Source of the DNA: Ignavibacteria bacterium
Lineage (GTDB): Bacteria > Bacteroidota > Ignavibacteria > Kapaibacteriales > Kapaibacteriaceae
Length of the DNA: 64,000 bases
Assembly: GCA_013204605.1 (NCBI GenBank)
Contig: JABMNI010000071.1
Span: 1-64,000, forward strand
Reading direction: 5' to 3'
The translations under genes were made by a program, and so were the position numbers. Below the pieces are notes generated by a model. That model was given only the letters and a program-made list of their open reading frames with translations, was not told the DNA's origin and did no database searches. Positions 1 to 8,587 of this stretch are shown here, piece after piece; position 1 is the stretch's first letter, and each line of letters begins with the position of its first letter.

Positions 1-108
1 CCGCAGGTGATTCAGCAACCGCAGGTGATTCAGCAACCGCAGGTGATTCAGCAACCGCAGGTGATTCAGCAACCGCAGGTGATTCAGCAACCGCAGGTGT
101 TTCAGCAA
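1..108. repeat. 18-bp tandem repeat (ccgcaggtgattcagcaa), five perfect units plus one variant, continuing off the left edge
   Basis: Direct reading; encodes the hexapeptide repeat AESPAV on the minus strand. Confidence 0.95.
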
Positions 109-187
109 CCGGGCTTACTTGTGGCGGGGTTTTCGTAGCATCAGAATTTGATTCTGGTTGGGCGTTTTCACTCTGAATGTCGGACAT
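1..187 (-). CDS. N-terminus of an unidentified protein with (AESPAV)n repeats, truncated by the window edge
   Basis: Reverse-strand ATG at 187 reads MSDIQSENAQPESNSDATKTPPQVSPVAETPAVAESPAVAES... open to the window edge. Confidence 0.6.
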   Translation of the reverse strand, partial: MSDIQSENAQPESNSDATKTPPQVSPVAETPAVAESPAVAESPAVAESPAVAESPAVAESPA

Positions 188-456
188 GACGTAATACTCT
201 AACAAGTTTGAAATAGACAACAAGCTCACCGTTCATCGGTGATGGCATTTCCCGTGTTTACTAACAATGAAAAACACAAGACTTCAAAGTTACGTCGAAA
301 AATTTGGTGGGCAATAGCCTCAATCTATACCATATGGGCTTCTATCGACGCCATTTACGCCCTCGATACCACACTTTAGGCAGCAAAGTATTTGCACAAA
401 ACAAACCACTGCCGTATTTTAGCAGGCTAGGATTAATTCTAACTACAATTACCCTG

Positions 457-477
457 CCGTTGGCTGGTCGCTAACGG
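457..477 (+). promoter_or_regulatory. Hairpin in the rpsF 5' leader; candidate ribosomal-protein autoregulatory structure
   Basis: CCGTTGGC-TGGTC-GCTAACGG stem-loop (8 bp, one G-U) 26 nt upstream of the rpsF ATG. Confidence 0.4.
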
Positions 478-503
478 ATGCTACAGCAACCAAAGGAACC
501 AAA

Positions 504-875
504 ATGACAATTCGTAGAGCGTACGAATCAACGTACGTTATTAATGCAGCGCTTGAAGACGCTGAAATTGAAGCAGTAAGTAAGCGCGTGAATGACTTTA
601 TCACCGAAAATGGTGGTCAAATAGTTGAAGAGAACAAGTGGGGACGCCGAAGGCTTGCCTATCCAATCAAGAAAAAGTACAATGGTTTTTACGTGTACAT
701 GGTAGTTGAACTACCAGTTGATACATTGACTGCCCTTGAGCGTTTCTATGTTTTGGAAGATGGAATTTTACGAGATCTGACCATCGTACTGGATCCGAAA
801 CTTCGCGAATTCCGTAAAGTCAGAGCGGAAGCTCAGGCTATTCGTGCTGCACAATTGGCCGAAGAATCGAAGTAA
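504..875 (+). CDS. rpsF: 30S ribosomal protein S6
   Basis: S6 family pattern (RRLAYPIKKKYNGFYVYMVVE). Confidence 0.95.
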   Translation: MTIRRAYESTYVINAALEDAEIEAVSKRVNDFITENGGQIVEENKWGRRRLAYPIKKKYNGFYVYMVVELPVDTLTALERFYVLEDGILRDLTIVLDPKLREFRKVRAEAQAIRAAQLAEESK

Positions 876-918
876 CGGTTCTGGGAACCCCCCTAAAAAA
901 TAACAAGGATATAATACC

Positions 919-1365
919 ATGAATGTAATACTCCGACAAAACGTAGAAAAATTAGGCGATATTGGCGATTTGGTATCGGTGAAAGCCGGTTACGGTCGAA
1001 ACTATCTAATTCCTATGCAACTTGCATATATCGCATCGCCTGGCGCAATTAAAGCGTTGGAGACTGAGAAAAAGCAGTACGATGTGAAAATGGAAAAAGC
1101 GAAGCATCAGTCGGAAATAGTTGCTACTCAACTTGCAGATTTGCAAATCTCTATTCCAATGCAGGTTGGAGAAGAAGGCAGATTGTTTGGAGCTGTTACG
1201 GCGCCTATGATTGCTCAAGAGCTTGAACTTAGAGGGTATAAAATTGATCGTCGGACAATTATTATTGACGAAGCAATTAAGACTCTTGGAATCTTTGAAG
1301 TAAAAATTAAACTTCACCCAGAAGTTATTGCCACGCTAAAAGTTTGGGTAATCTCTCAAGAATGA
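919..1365 (+). CDS. rplI: 50S ribosomal protein L9
   Basis: L9 signature (NVILRQNVEKLGDIGDLVSVKAGYGRNYLIP). Confidence 0.97.
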   Translation: MNVILRQNVEKLGDIGDLVSVKAGYGRNYLIPMQLAYIASPGAIKALETEKKQYDVKMEKAKHQSEIVATQLADLQISIPMQVGEEGRLFGAVTAPMIAQELELRGYKIDRRTIIIDEAIKTLGIFEVKIKLHPEVIATLKVWVISQE

Positions 1366-1393
1366 TGGGCTGGAATAATTATTAGAAACTTAA

Positions 1394-1427
1394 GCGCACC
1401 TCGGGATTCTGGGGTGCGTTTTTTTTT
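1394..1427 (+). terminator. Intrinsic terminator after rplI
   Basis: CGCACC...GGTGCG hairpin followed by a run of T. Confidence 0.75.
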
Positions 1428-1443
1428 ATAGAAAGATCGAAGT

Positions 1444-2310
1444 ATGAATGTGCTGTTAGTTGGTGGAAGTGGTTTTATTGGAACGATGCTCGCTGCCAAG
1501 CTACAAATGCTTGGGCATGAGGTGACCGTTGTTTCTAGAAAAGCAGGAAGTGGCGGATCAGTCAAAACGGTTTCGTACAGCGAATTGAAGTCAAGTGTCG
1601 GCGCTGCGCAAGTGGTTGTCAACCTGGCCGGCGCTAACCTAGGTGGTCATCGTTGGACGGCGAAGTACCGCACCGAGATAGTTAACAGTCGGGTACTTAC
1701 TACCAGAAATGTGGTTAATGCCATCAACGCCTCTCTTTCAAAACCAAGACTGGTAAGCATTAGTGGAACAGGGTATTACGGCAACACGCAAACGCCATGC
1801 GGCGAATATTCTGGTGTGGGTAGTACATTTCTAGCTCAAGTGTGCGAGGCCTGGGAAGCAGAGGCAAATAAATCAAACTCAAGTGTCACCATAGCACGGA
1901 TGGGCGCAGTTTTGGATAAAAAGCAGGGGGCTTTACCAAAGCTTATGAAGCCAGTCAAATTGTTTGTTGGTGCGATACTTGGAAGTGGTAAACAATACCT
2001 ACCGTGGATTCAAATCGAGGATGCTGTTGGCGCGTTGGTTTACTTCATTGAAAACGAAGATTGTCATGGTGAATACAATGTGGTATCGCCACAGCCTATC
2101 ACTCATAAGCTATTCATGAAGACGCTGGGCAAAATATTGAATCGCCCTGTTCTACTTAAAATACCCGAATTATTTATCAGGCTGATATTGGGTAGAATGA
2201 CCGATGTTGTTGTTCACGGTCAGCGCGCTATTCCGACTAGAATTCAAGGAACGAGTTTCGAATTTTTGTATCCTAATTTAGAGTCTGCATTACGTCACAC
2301 TCTAAAATAA
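1444..2310 (+). CDS. TIGR01777-type NAD-dependent epimerase (SDR39U1-like)
   Basis: Rossmann N-terminus GGSGFIGTMLAAKL; NLAGANLGGHRWTAKYR; C-terminal motif typical of the family. Confidence 0.88.
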   Translation: MNVLLVGGSGFIGTMLAAKLQMLGHEVTVVSRKAGSGGSVKTVSYSELKSSVGAAQVVVNLAGANLGGHRWTAKYRTEIVNSRVLTTRNVVNAINASLSKPRLVSISGTGYYGNTQTPCGEYSGVGSTFLAQVCEAWEAEANKSNSSVTIARMGAVLDKKQGALPKLMKPVKLFVGAILGSGKQYLPWIQIEDAVGALVYFIENEDCHGEYNVVSPQPITHKLFMKTLGKILNRPVLLKIPELFIRLILGRMTDVVVHGQRAIPTRIQGTSFEFLYPNLESALRHTLK

Positions 2311-2395
2311 CCGCCAGATCAGCTCGCAAAAAATGGTTAGTTTTGCGCTGCACTTTAAGTAATTGACGTAAAACCGAGACCGGACAATAACTACT

Positions 2396-4228
2396 ATGAA
2401 TGTTGAAGTTGTAATGCCCAAGATGGGCGAATCGATCCAAGAAGGCACTGTTCTGCGCTGGGTAAAAAAAGTTGGTGATAAAGTAGAACGCGACGAAGTC
2501 CTTTTGGAAATCTCGACAGATAAAGTCGACACTGAGGTCCCTTCGCCAGTGGCAGGTGTGATAACTCAGTTGTTAGCTAATGAAAACGACACGGTGGCAG
2601 TGGGCAGCGTTATTGCAATTCTCAACACTGATGTAAATGCTACTGTAACTGCTTCGCAGTCTGCCCCAACGCCAGCAGCAGCAGCAGCGGCAGCACCAGC
2701 TCCAGCAGCGGCAGCACCAACGCCAGCTCCAGCAGCGGCAGCACCAGCTCCAGCAGCGGCAGCACCTCCGGTGACGCCAACACAATCTGCAGCAGTGAAG
2801 CCTCCTGCGCAAGCAGCCTCATCGGCTTCCGGTACTAATGCGAATTCAGGCGCAGCAGTAGATGTAGTAATGCCTAAAATGGGCGAATCTATACAAGAAG
2901 GAACAGTACTGCGTTGGGTAAAGAACGTTGGAGACAAGGTTGAGCGTGACGAAGTATTGTTAGAAATTTCGACAGATAAAGTGGATACCGAGGTTCCGTC
3001 TCCAACAGCGGGGACGTTGATCGAAGTTTTGGCTGCTGAAGGTGACGTGGTGGAGGTTGGCGCCGTTATTGCACGACTCTCATCTGCAAGCGGTGCAACC
3101 GTAGCTTCGGCAGCACCGGCACCCGCACCAGCACCGGCGCCCACAGCAGCGCAAACAGCCTCACTTCCAGTCACAGCTCCTACAAATGGAGCAGCCACAA
3201 AAAATGGTTCGGGTGTAGCTGCATCGGCCATCGCCACGGCTTCTATTTCTGTAATTCCGCGAACTTCCAGCGGAAAATTCTACTCACCACTTGTACGATC
3301 TATCGCCTCGGCTGAGGGCATTGGCGTAGGGGAGTTAGATGCTATTTCGGGAACGGGCTTAGAGGGTCGTGTTACGAAGAATGATGTGCTTGGGTATTTG
3401 CAAAACCGAACTAGTGCGCCCGCAAAAGCTGCGGTGCCAGCTCCGGCTCCAGCACCCGCAGTTAGCAAAGTAGAATCAGCGAATACATTCCCTGCATTGA
3501 ATTTGCCGGATGACTCCGATGTTGAAGTGATCCCTATGGATAGGATAAGACAGTTGATAGCCGAGCATATGGTGAAGTCGAAATTCACCGCTCCTCACGT
3601 AACAAGTGTGGCCGAAGCAGATGTTACTGGAGTAGTGCGGTTGCGCGAAAAGAACAAGGTTGCATTTGAAAAGCGTGAAGGAATCAAACTAACGTATACG
3701 CCGTTTTTCGGAATTTCCATTGTTGATGGAGTAAAAAGTTTTCCGATGATAAACGTAAGTATCGATGGCAAGACAATTGTACGTCATAAGCGTGTGCACT
3801 TGGGGATGGCCGCGGCAACGCCCGACGGTAATTTGATTGTCCCTGTTGTGAAGAATGCCGATACCATGAACGTAACTGGAATGGCGCGAGTTATGAGCGA
3901 TCTTGCGGTTAGGGCAAAGTCTAAGAAATTATCGCCGGACGATATTTCAGGTGGAACAATAACGTTGACAAATGTTGGCTCGTTTGGATCGTTGTTTGGA
4001 AGTCCGGTTATCAACCAGCCTCAATCAGCAATTATTGGTATTGGTGCAATTCAAAAACGTCCGGTAGTTCGCACTTTGGATGGCGAAGATGTGATTGTTA
4101 TTCGAAGCATGGTGTATTTGTCCATTACCTATGATCACCGAGTAATTGATGGTGCCTTGGCTACGCAGGCATTGGCTGCCATGGTGAAGTCACTGGAAAA
4201 CATGAACGAAAACACGGTGACGTTGTAA
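2396..4228 (+). CDS. 2-oxo acid dehydrogenase E2 (dihydrolipoyl acyltransferase) with two lipoyl domains
   Basis: Two lipoyl domains (STDKVDTEVPSP), Ala/Pro linkers, peripheral-subunit-binding domain, catalytic DHRVIDGA. Confidence 0.93.
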   Translation: MNVEVVMPKMGESIQEGTVLRWVKKVGDKVERDEVLLEISTDKVDTEVPSPVAGVITQLLANENDTVAVGSVIAILNTDVNATVTASQSAPTPAAAAAAAPAPAAAAPTPAPAAAAPAPAAAAPPVTPTQSAAVKPPAQAASSASGTNANSGAAVDVVMPKMGESIQEGTVLRWVKNVGDKVERDEVLLEISTDKVDTEVPSPTAGTLIEVLAAEGDVVEVGAVIARLSSASGATVASAAPAPAPAPAPTAAQTASLPVTAPTNGAATKNGSGVAASAIATASISVIPRTSSGKFYSPLVRSIASAEGIGVGELDAISGTGLEGRVTKNDVLGYLQNRTSAPAKAAVPAPAPAPAVSKVESANTFPALNLPDDSDVEVIPMDRIRQLIAEHMVKSKFTAPHVTSVAEADVTGVVRLREKNKVAFEKREGIKLTYTPFFGISIVDGVKSFPMINVSIDGKTIVRHKRVHLGMAAATPDGNLIVPVVKNADTMNVTGMARVMSDLAVRAKSKKLSPDDISGGTITLTNVGSFGSLFGSPVINQPQSAIIGIGAIQKRPVVRTLDGEDVIVIRSMVYLSITYDHRVIDGALATQALAAMVKSLENMNENTVTL

Positions 4229-4233
4229 TAGAG

Positions 4234-4698
4234 TTACCGTTCTGCAATGATGGTAACGGGTCCATTATTAATGGATGCTACTTTCATCATAGCGCCGAAT
4301 TCTCCGGTTTCAATTCTTACTTTGTGATGTTCGTCCCGCAGTAGTTCGGCACGTGCTCGAGACAAATTCACAAATTCACGATACAGTTCAAGTGCAAGTT
4401 CGGGCGCAGCCGCACCTACAAAACTTGGCCGCGAGCCTTTGTTGATATCTCCATACAGCGTGAATTGCGAAACTATTAGCAGGTCACCCTTAGCCCCCTG
4501 CAAGTTGACATTCATTTTGTTTTCCGCATCTGGAAATACTCGAAGAGAATAGATTTTCTCGACCAGCCATTCGGCCTGTTTGACAGAATCGGTGTTAGAG
4601 ATTCCTAACAACACTAATAACCCATTACCGATTTGCCCGATGGTTCGATCGCCTACTAAAACGGTGGCTTCGTCTACGCGCTGAATTACGGTTCTCAA
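4234..4698 (-). CDS. dtd: D-aminoacyl-tRNA deacylase
   Basis: MRTVIQRVDEATV, LLIVSQFTLYGD, NNGPVTI motifs. Confidence 0.96.
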   Translation of the reverse strand: MRTVIQRVDEATVLVGDRTIGQIGNGLLVLLGISNTDSVKQAEWLVEKIYSLRVFPDAENKMNVNLQGAKGDLLIVSQFTLYGDINKGSRPSFVGAAAPELALELYREFVNLSRARAELLRDEHHKVRIETGEFGAMMKVASINNGPVTIIAER

Positions 4699-4736
4699 TG
4701 TAAATCCCTGAATAGTTTTGTGCGAATATGTAGATT

Positions 4737-4772
4737 AGTGTACAAAGTAACCGAAGTGTACTACGTAACCGA
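4737..4772. repeat. 18-bp tandem duplication with two mismatches in the dtd/deaminase divergent intergenic region
   Basis: agtgtacaaagtaaccga / agtgtactacgtaaccga read directly. Confidence 0.9.
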
Positions 4773-4781
4773 GAATAATTT

Positions 4782-5333
4782 ATGAATATCGAATTGCCGG
4801 ACTGGTGCTCGACTGTAAAATTGAACGTTAAACTGGATTCGGACAATGATGCCATGCAGTTTGCATTGGATTTAGTGGAGAAAAATATTGAGAATAAAAC
4901 GGGAGGTCCGTTTGCCGCAGTGATTGTAGATAGTCAAACACGCCTGCCAATTTCGTTTGGTGTAAACATTGTGGAGCATACAAACTGTTCGGTTTTCCAT
5001 GCAGAAATTGTGTCGATTATTCGTGCATCTTACGCTACCAAAACTTTTGATTTGGGTAGAACCCGTCCCGTCACGTTATACACCACCGCCGAGCCATGTG
5101 CAATGTGCATGGGTGCAATTCCGTGGGCAGGGATAGGGTGTGTAGTGACCGGCGCTACTGATAGTGACGTACGCGAGGTTGGATTTGACGAGGGGGCCAA
5201 ACCCGCTGATTGGCTAGAAAGTTATTATGCCAGAGGCATAGTTGTAAGAACACAGGTGCTACGACGTAAAGCCATAGCGTTACTACAGAGATACGTAAGC
5301 GAAGGCGGCAATAGGTATAATGGGAATCCCTAA
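4782..5333 (+). CDS. Nucleoside/guanine deaminase (CDA-fold)
   Basis: HAEI and AEPCAMCMGAIPWAGI zinc motifs. The start may be internal. Confidence 0.88.
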   Translation: MNIELPDWCSTVKLNVKLDSDNDAMQFALDLVEKNIENKTGGPFAAVIVDSQTRLPISFGVNIVEHTNCSVFHAEIVSIIRASYATKTFDLGRTRPVTLYTTAEPCAMCMGAIPWAGIGCVVTGATDSDVREVGFDEGAKPADWLESYYARGIVVRTQVLRRKAIALLQRYVSEGGNRYNGNP

Positions 5334-5370
5334 AATACGATGCGACGTTAAACTACAATGACTTGTTGAA

Positions 5371-5622
5371 TCAAAATGACTCTGTTTTAACTGTGCATAG
5401 AACTGAACGAAGATCATTAAATAACAAGTCGTCCGGCTCGGAATCATAGAGTGGTAATTCCACGGTCAATTCTTTTCCCGTCATCATTAATCGAACTCTG
5501 GTTACGCGGTTGTTATCTAACGTAACTTTTACAGGTACTAGCATTTTAAAAGATTCCGGCACTTCCGATTGTTTTACACGCATTAAAACCTTCCACTTGC
5601 CATCTACCTGTTTCTCCTTTTT
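5371..5622 (-). other. In-frame continuation (C-terminal domain) of the M1 peptidase after a TAG codon
   Basis: Same frame as 5623-7638. After TAG it reads KKEKQVDGKWKVLMRVKQSEVPESFKMLVPVKVTLDNNRVTRVRLMM..., typical of M1 C-terminal beta domains. Confidence 0.75.
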
Positions 5623-7638
5623 CTACGCCACCGTGTACGTTGGAATTTCATTTCCATAAACCCATTGATCAAAGAACCATCGTAGGTCAACGCCGGTTAG
5701 CTTTTCAATTGTCAGTCGAAAATCGTTTGTAGTTGCACGCTTTCCTTTGAAGTCGGTGTAGAATGTTGACATCGAAGTCATAAATGGGGTTTCGCCCATC
5801 GTGTTCAGATCCAACATCATATTTCGTAACATGTGTAAAACCCAAGCACCCTTGAAGTACACAAACGTATTGTAACCACCATCCCTAGATCCCTCGTTAA
5901 CCCTGCGTCCGATCGCGATAGCTGGAGGAGGCAAGTTTTTGCCAATAGTCCTCTTGCCAAAGTCCCGGATTTCGGTACTGTACTCATCAAGTAATCTGAA
6001 AAATTTTGCACCGTCTTTAGCGGCAAGTTGCGAGTACAGTAAACAGGAATACTCAGCAAATCCCTCGCTCAACCACTGGTCGCGATAATTTGCAAAATCA
6101 ACGGCTACGCCCCACCACTGGTGGGCCGCCTCGTGCGAAGTAAATTGTTCGCCAAAAAAGTCATCGTACTTGGCATCTTCGTCTTTGAAAAATGCTGCCG
6201 ATGACAAATGTAGTAATCCGGGGAAGGCCTCGCCATGTGATCCAGGAAGTTCAGTTGCGTTCAAATGAGTGACGGGAAGTGGTCCATAGAGTTTGGCGAA
6301 AAACTCCAAACTCTGCACAACGTCCGTTGTAACTACATCGGCCTGATCCTTTGTAAGGTAGAGCATGGTTGCAGTTGGCGATTGACTCCCCGTTTTTAGC
6401 TTTCGCTCCTTAAACAAACCAATGTGGAACGACGCGTTTCTTAAAGCTACACCGGAAACCCACCTGCTTGACTTGTACAAATCCGTTTCAGGAAGCTCGG
6501 TTTGTTTGCCAATCGACACCAATGTCATACTCTCGGGATACGTAAACGTCATGTCAAAAAATGACTTATGCCCCCAATCGTGAGCGGCGTACCAAGTGAT
6601 TGAAGAATTCAGTACTGTGTAATCTTTAAAACGTTTGATCACGTCGCCGTGATATGAAATGTCGATGCTTATTTTTTGACCCTTAAGCATTGTTCTGGGC
6701 AGTTTTATCCAAGTGCTCCACCCATCTTTTGCCCGAAAATATTCAAGTTTAGTTGTACCGTACTCTCGCATGGAATCGATCTTCATTCTAGAATCCAAAT
6801 TGAGGGTCAACCAAACAAGTGAATCAGATAAGATCGACATATCAATTCTATCTCTACACCACATCACTAACGACCTGTCGATCGTACTTGAAATTGTGTG
6901 CTGATGAGTTTCCACCACGTCGATTGCAGACACACCGTCGTCTCGAACTACCATTGCCTCAGTTGTGGCAGGACAAGAACTGACATTCGTAAACGGCACC
7001 GTTGTGCCAGGAGCATTTTCAACACTCAAACGATATGAGTCTTCAGATAATGGATCGTGTATGAGATAAATTCTCTTTTTGTTTACATCAACCGCGCTGC
7101 AGTACAGCAACGGCAAATCAGCCCCGGTCAGAATGACGTGTGAAAATGTTGTATCTACCTCTTGACCTTCATTCTCTAACAGAAATTCACGTAACTCTCC
7201 ACCTAGTTTAGAGAAGTCGTGTTCAGGAATTAATGATATCGGATTCTCTTCAACTACTTCGGTGAATGAGTTATCGCCAAAGACAAAAAGGATTTTTCTA
7301 ACGTCGTTCTGATACACATTGGAGGAATAAAATCTTTGCATGTTTGTCTTCTCGGTCTGGATGTTCGGACTAAATGAAACTGAAGCCTTTCCCAAGAATA
7401 CTGCACCATATCTTTTACCGTTTATTGGCGTGTAATAGACTATCTCGCCCTTTTCAAGCACAATGGTCATTAGGTGGTCTTCAATAATCAAACCTTCCAC
7501 CGCTCTGACAGACTTTGTGTCGATACTGGTGCTTTTCACGGCCTTAACTAGGAAATCGTATTCGGTAGAATCGGCAGCGAAACAAACATTGAATGCGGTT
7601 GCTGCAAGTGCCAAACAAAAAAGTAGACGAATAACCAT
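5623..7638 (-). CDS. M1-family metallopeptidase, secreted; interrupted by in-frame TAG before its C-terminal domain
   Basis: HEAAHQWWGV...SEGFAEY zinc motif. Signal peptide MVIRLLFCLALAATAFNVCFA supports a start at 7638 rather than 7758. Confidence 0.88.
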   Translation of the reverse strand: MVIRLLFCLALAATAFNVCFAADSTEYDFLVKAVKSTSIDTKSVRAVEGLIIEDHLMTIVLEKGEIVYYTPINGKRYGAVFLGKASVSFSPNIQTEKTNMQRFYSSNVYQNDVRKILFVFGDNSFTEVVEENPISLIPEHDFSKLGGELREFLLENEGQEVDTTFSHVILTGADLPLLYCSAVDVNKKRIYLIHDPLSEDSYRLSVENAPGTTVPFTNVSSCPATTEAMVVRDDGVSAIDVVETHQHTISSTIDRSLVMWCRDRIDMSILSDSLVWLTLNLDSRMKIDSMREYGTTKLEYFRAKDGWSTWIKLPRTMLKGQKISIDISYHGDVIKRFKDYTVLNSSITWYAAHDWGHKSFFDMTFTYPESMTLVSIGKQTELPETDLYKSSRWVSGVALRNASFHIGLFKERKLKTGSQSPTATMLYLTKDQADVVTTDVVQSLEFFAKLYGPLPVTHLNATELPGSHGEAFPGLLHLSSAAFFKDEDAKYDDFFGEQFTSHEAAHQWWGVAVDFANYRDQWLSEGFAEYSCLLYSQLAAKDGAKFFRLLDEYSTEIRDFGKRTIGKNLPPPAIAIGRRVNEGSRDGGYNTFVYFKGAWVLHMLRNMMLDLNTMGETPFMTSMSTFYTDFKGKRATTNDFRLTIEKLTGVDLRWFFDQWVYGNEIPTYTVA

Positions 7639-7737
7639 AATGTACCCCAATTTGTATCGTGCAAAATAGTAAAGGAGTTGGATGGTTAAAACTTTTTCAA
7701 CACTCCATATCTTTGTAGCCAAACCAATAGGAGATGT

Positions 7738-8586
7738 ATGTCGGACGAAATAAGCCAATTGCTCGGAAAAGAATTCAAATGCCTAGACAAAGGATTTGTG
7801 CGACTTGTGGATGTAATGGGTGACGATCACGCAATTGTGCAGGCAGCCAGGGTCAGCTATGGTTCGGGAACGAAAAAAGTTCATGAGGATAGGGGGCTTA
7901 TCCGGTATTTGCTTCGACACCTCCACACCACTCCCTTCGAAATGGTTGAATTTAAATTCCATGTTAAGCTTCCAATCTTTGTAGCTCGACAGTGGATCAG
8001 GCATCGTACAGCAAACGTGAATGAGTACAGTGGCCGATATAGCGAAATGAAGGACGAGTTTTACGTTCCGGATATTAGCCAAATCCGCGTGCAAAGCACA
8101 AGTAATAAACAAGGTCGAGCCGAACAAGCATTCCCCCCAGATGAGGCAGTAGCAATCGGCAAAATGATGGAGAATTCGCAATCGGCATCGTACGCTGAAT
8201 ATCAGCAGTTGCTTGAAAAAGATCTTGCTCGCGAAATCGCTCGTATTAACCTTCCTGTTTCGAATTATACAGAGTGGTACTGGAAAATAGATTTACACAA
8301 CCTCTTCCACTTTTTAAAGCTGCGTATCGATCCTCATGCTCAATACGAAATTCAAGTTTATGCACACGCCATGGGCGAGATTGCACGTGCAGTTGTGCCA
8401 CATGCATACGAAGCGTTTGAGGATTACATACTGCACTCTACAAAATTTTCACGGTTAGAGCTCAAAGCATTATCATCGATGTTACATAAGGTTGAATTGA
8501 CCGAAGAGTATTTGTCGCAATTTGGGTTAAAGGGTAGAGAAGCTCGAGAATTTATTGATAAGTACGATCTAAAGATCAAGGACTGA
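7738..8586 (+). CDS. thyX: FAD-dependent thymidylate synthase
   Basis: ThyX motif RQWIRHRTANVNEYSGRYSE (RHRxxSxNExSxR-like). Confidence 0.95.
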   Translation: MSDEISQLLGKEFKCLDKGFVRLVDVMGDDHAIVQAARVSYGSGTKKVHEDRGLIRYLLRHLHTTPFEMVEFKFHVKLPIFVARQWIRHRTANVNEYSGRYSEMKDEFYVPDISQIRVQSTSNKQGRAEQAFPPDEAVAIGKMMENSQSASYAEYQQLLEKDLAREIARINLPVSNYTEWYWKIDLHNLFHFLKLRIDPHAQYEIQVYAHAMGEIARAVVPHAYEAFEDYILHSTKFSRLELKALSSMLHKVELTEEYLSQFGLKGREAREFIDKYDLKIKD

Positions 8587-8587
8587 A

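Noticed and set aside
1-108. Tandem repeats at the left edge considered as a CRISPR array
   Set aside because: 18-bp units are directly adjacent without spacers and translate to a protein repeat (AESPAV)n.
2566-3237. Minus-strand 223-aa ORF and other ORFs antisense to the E2 gene
   Set aside because: Ala/Pro-rich linker read backwards; low-complexity artefact.
5371-5583. Treating the 70-aa ORF as an independent small gene
   Set aside because: It is in the same frame as the M1 peptidase and its sequence fits that protein's C-terminal domain; re-initiation remains possible but is less parsimonious.
7639-7758. N-terminal extension of the M1 peptidase ORF to 7758
   Set aside because: A clean signal peptide begins at the internal Met (7638), and the extension would overlap the thyX start.
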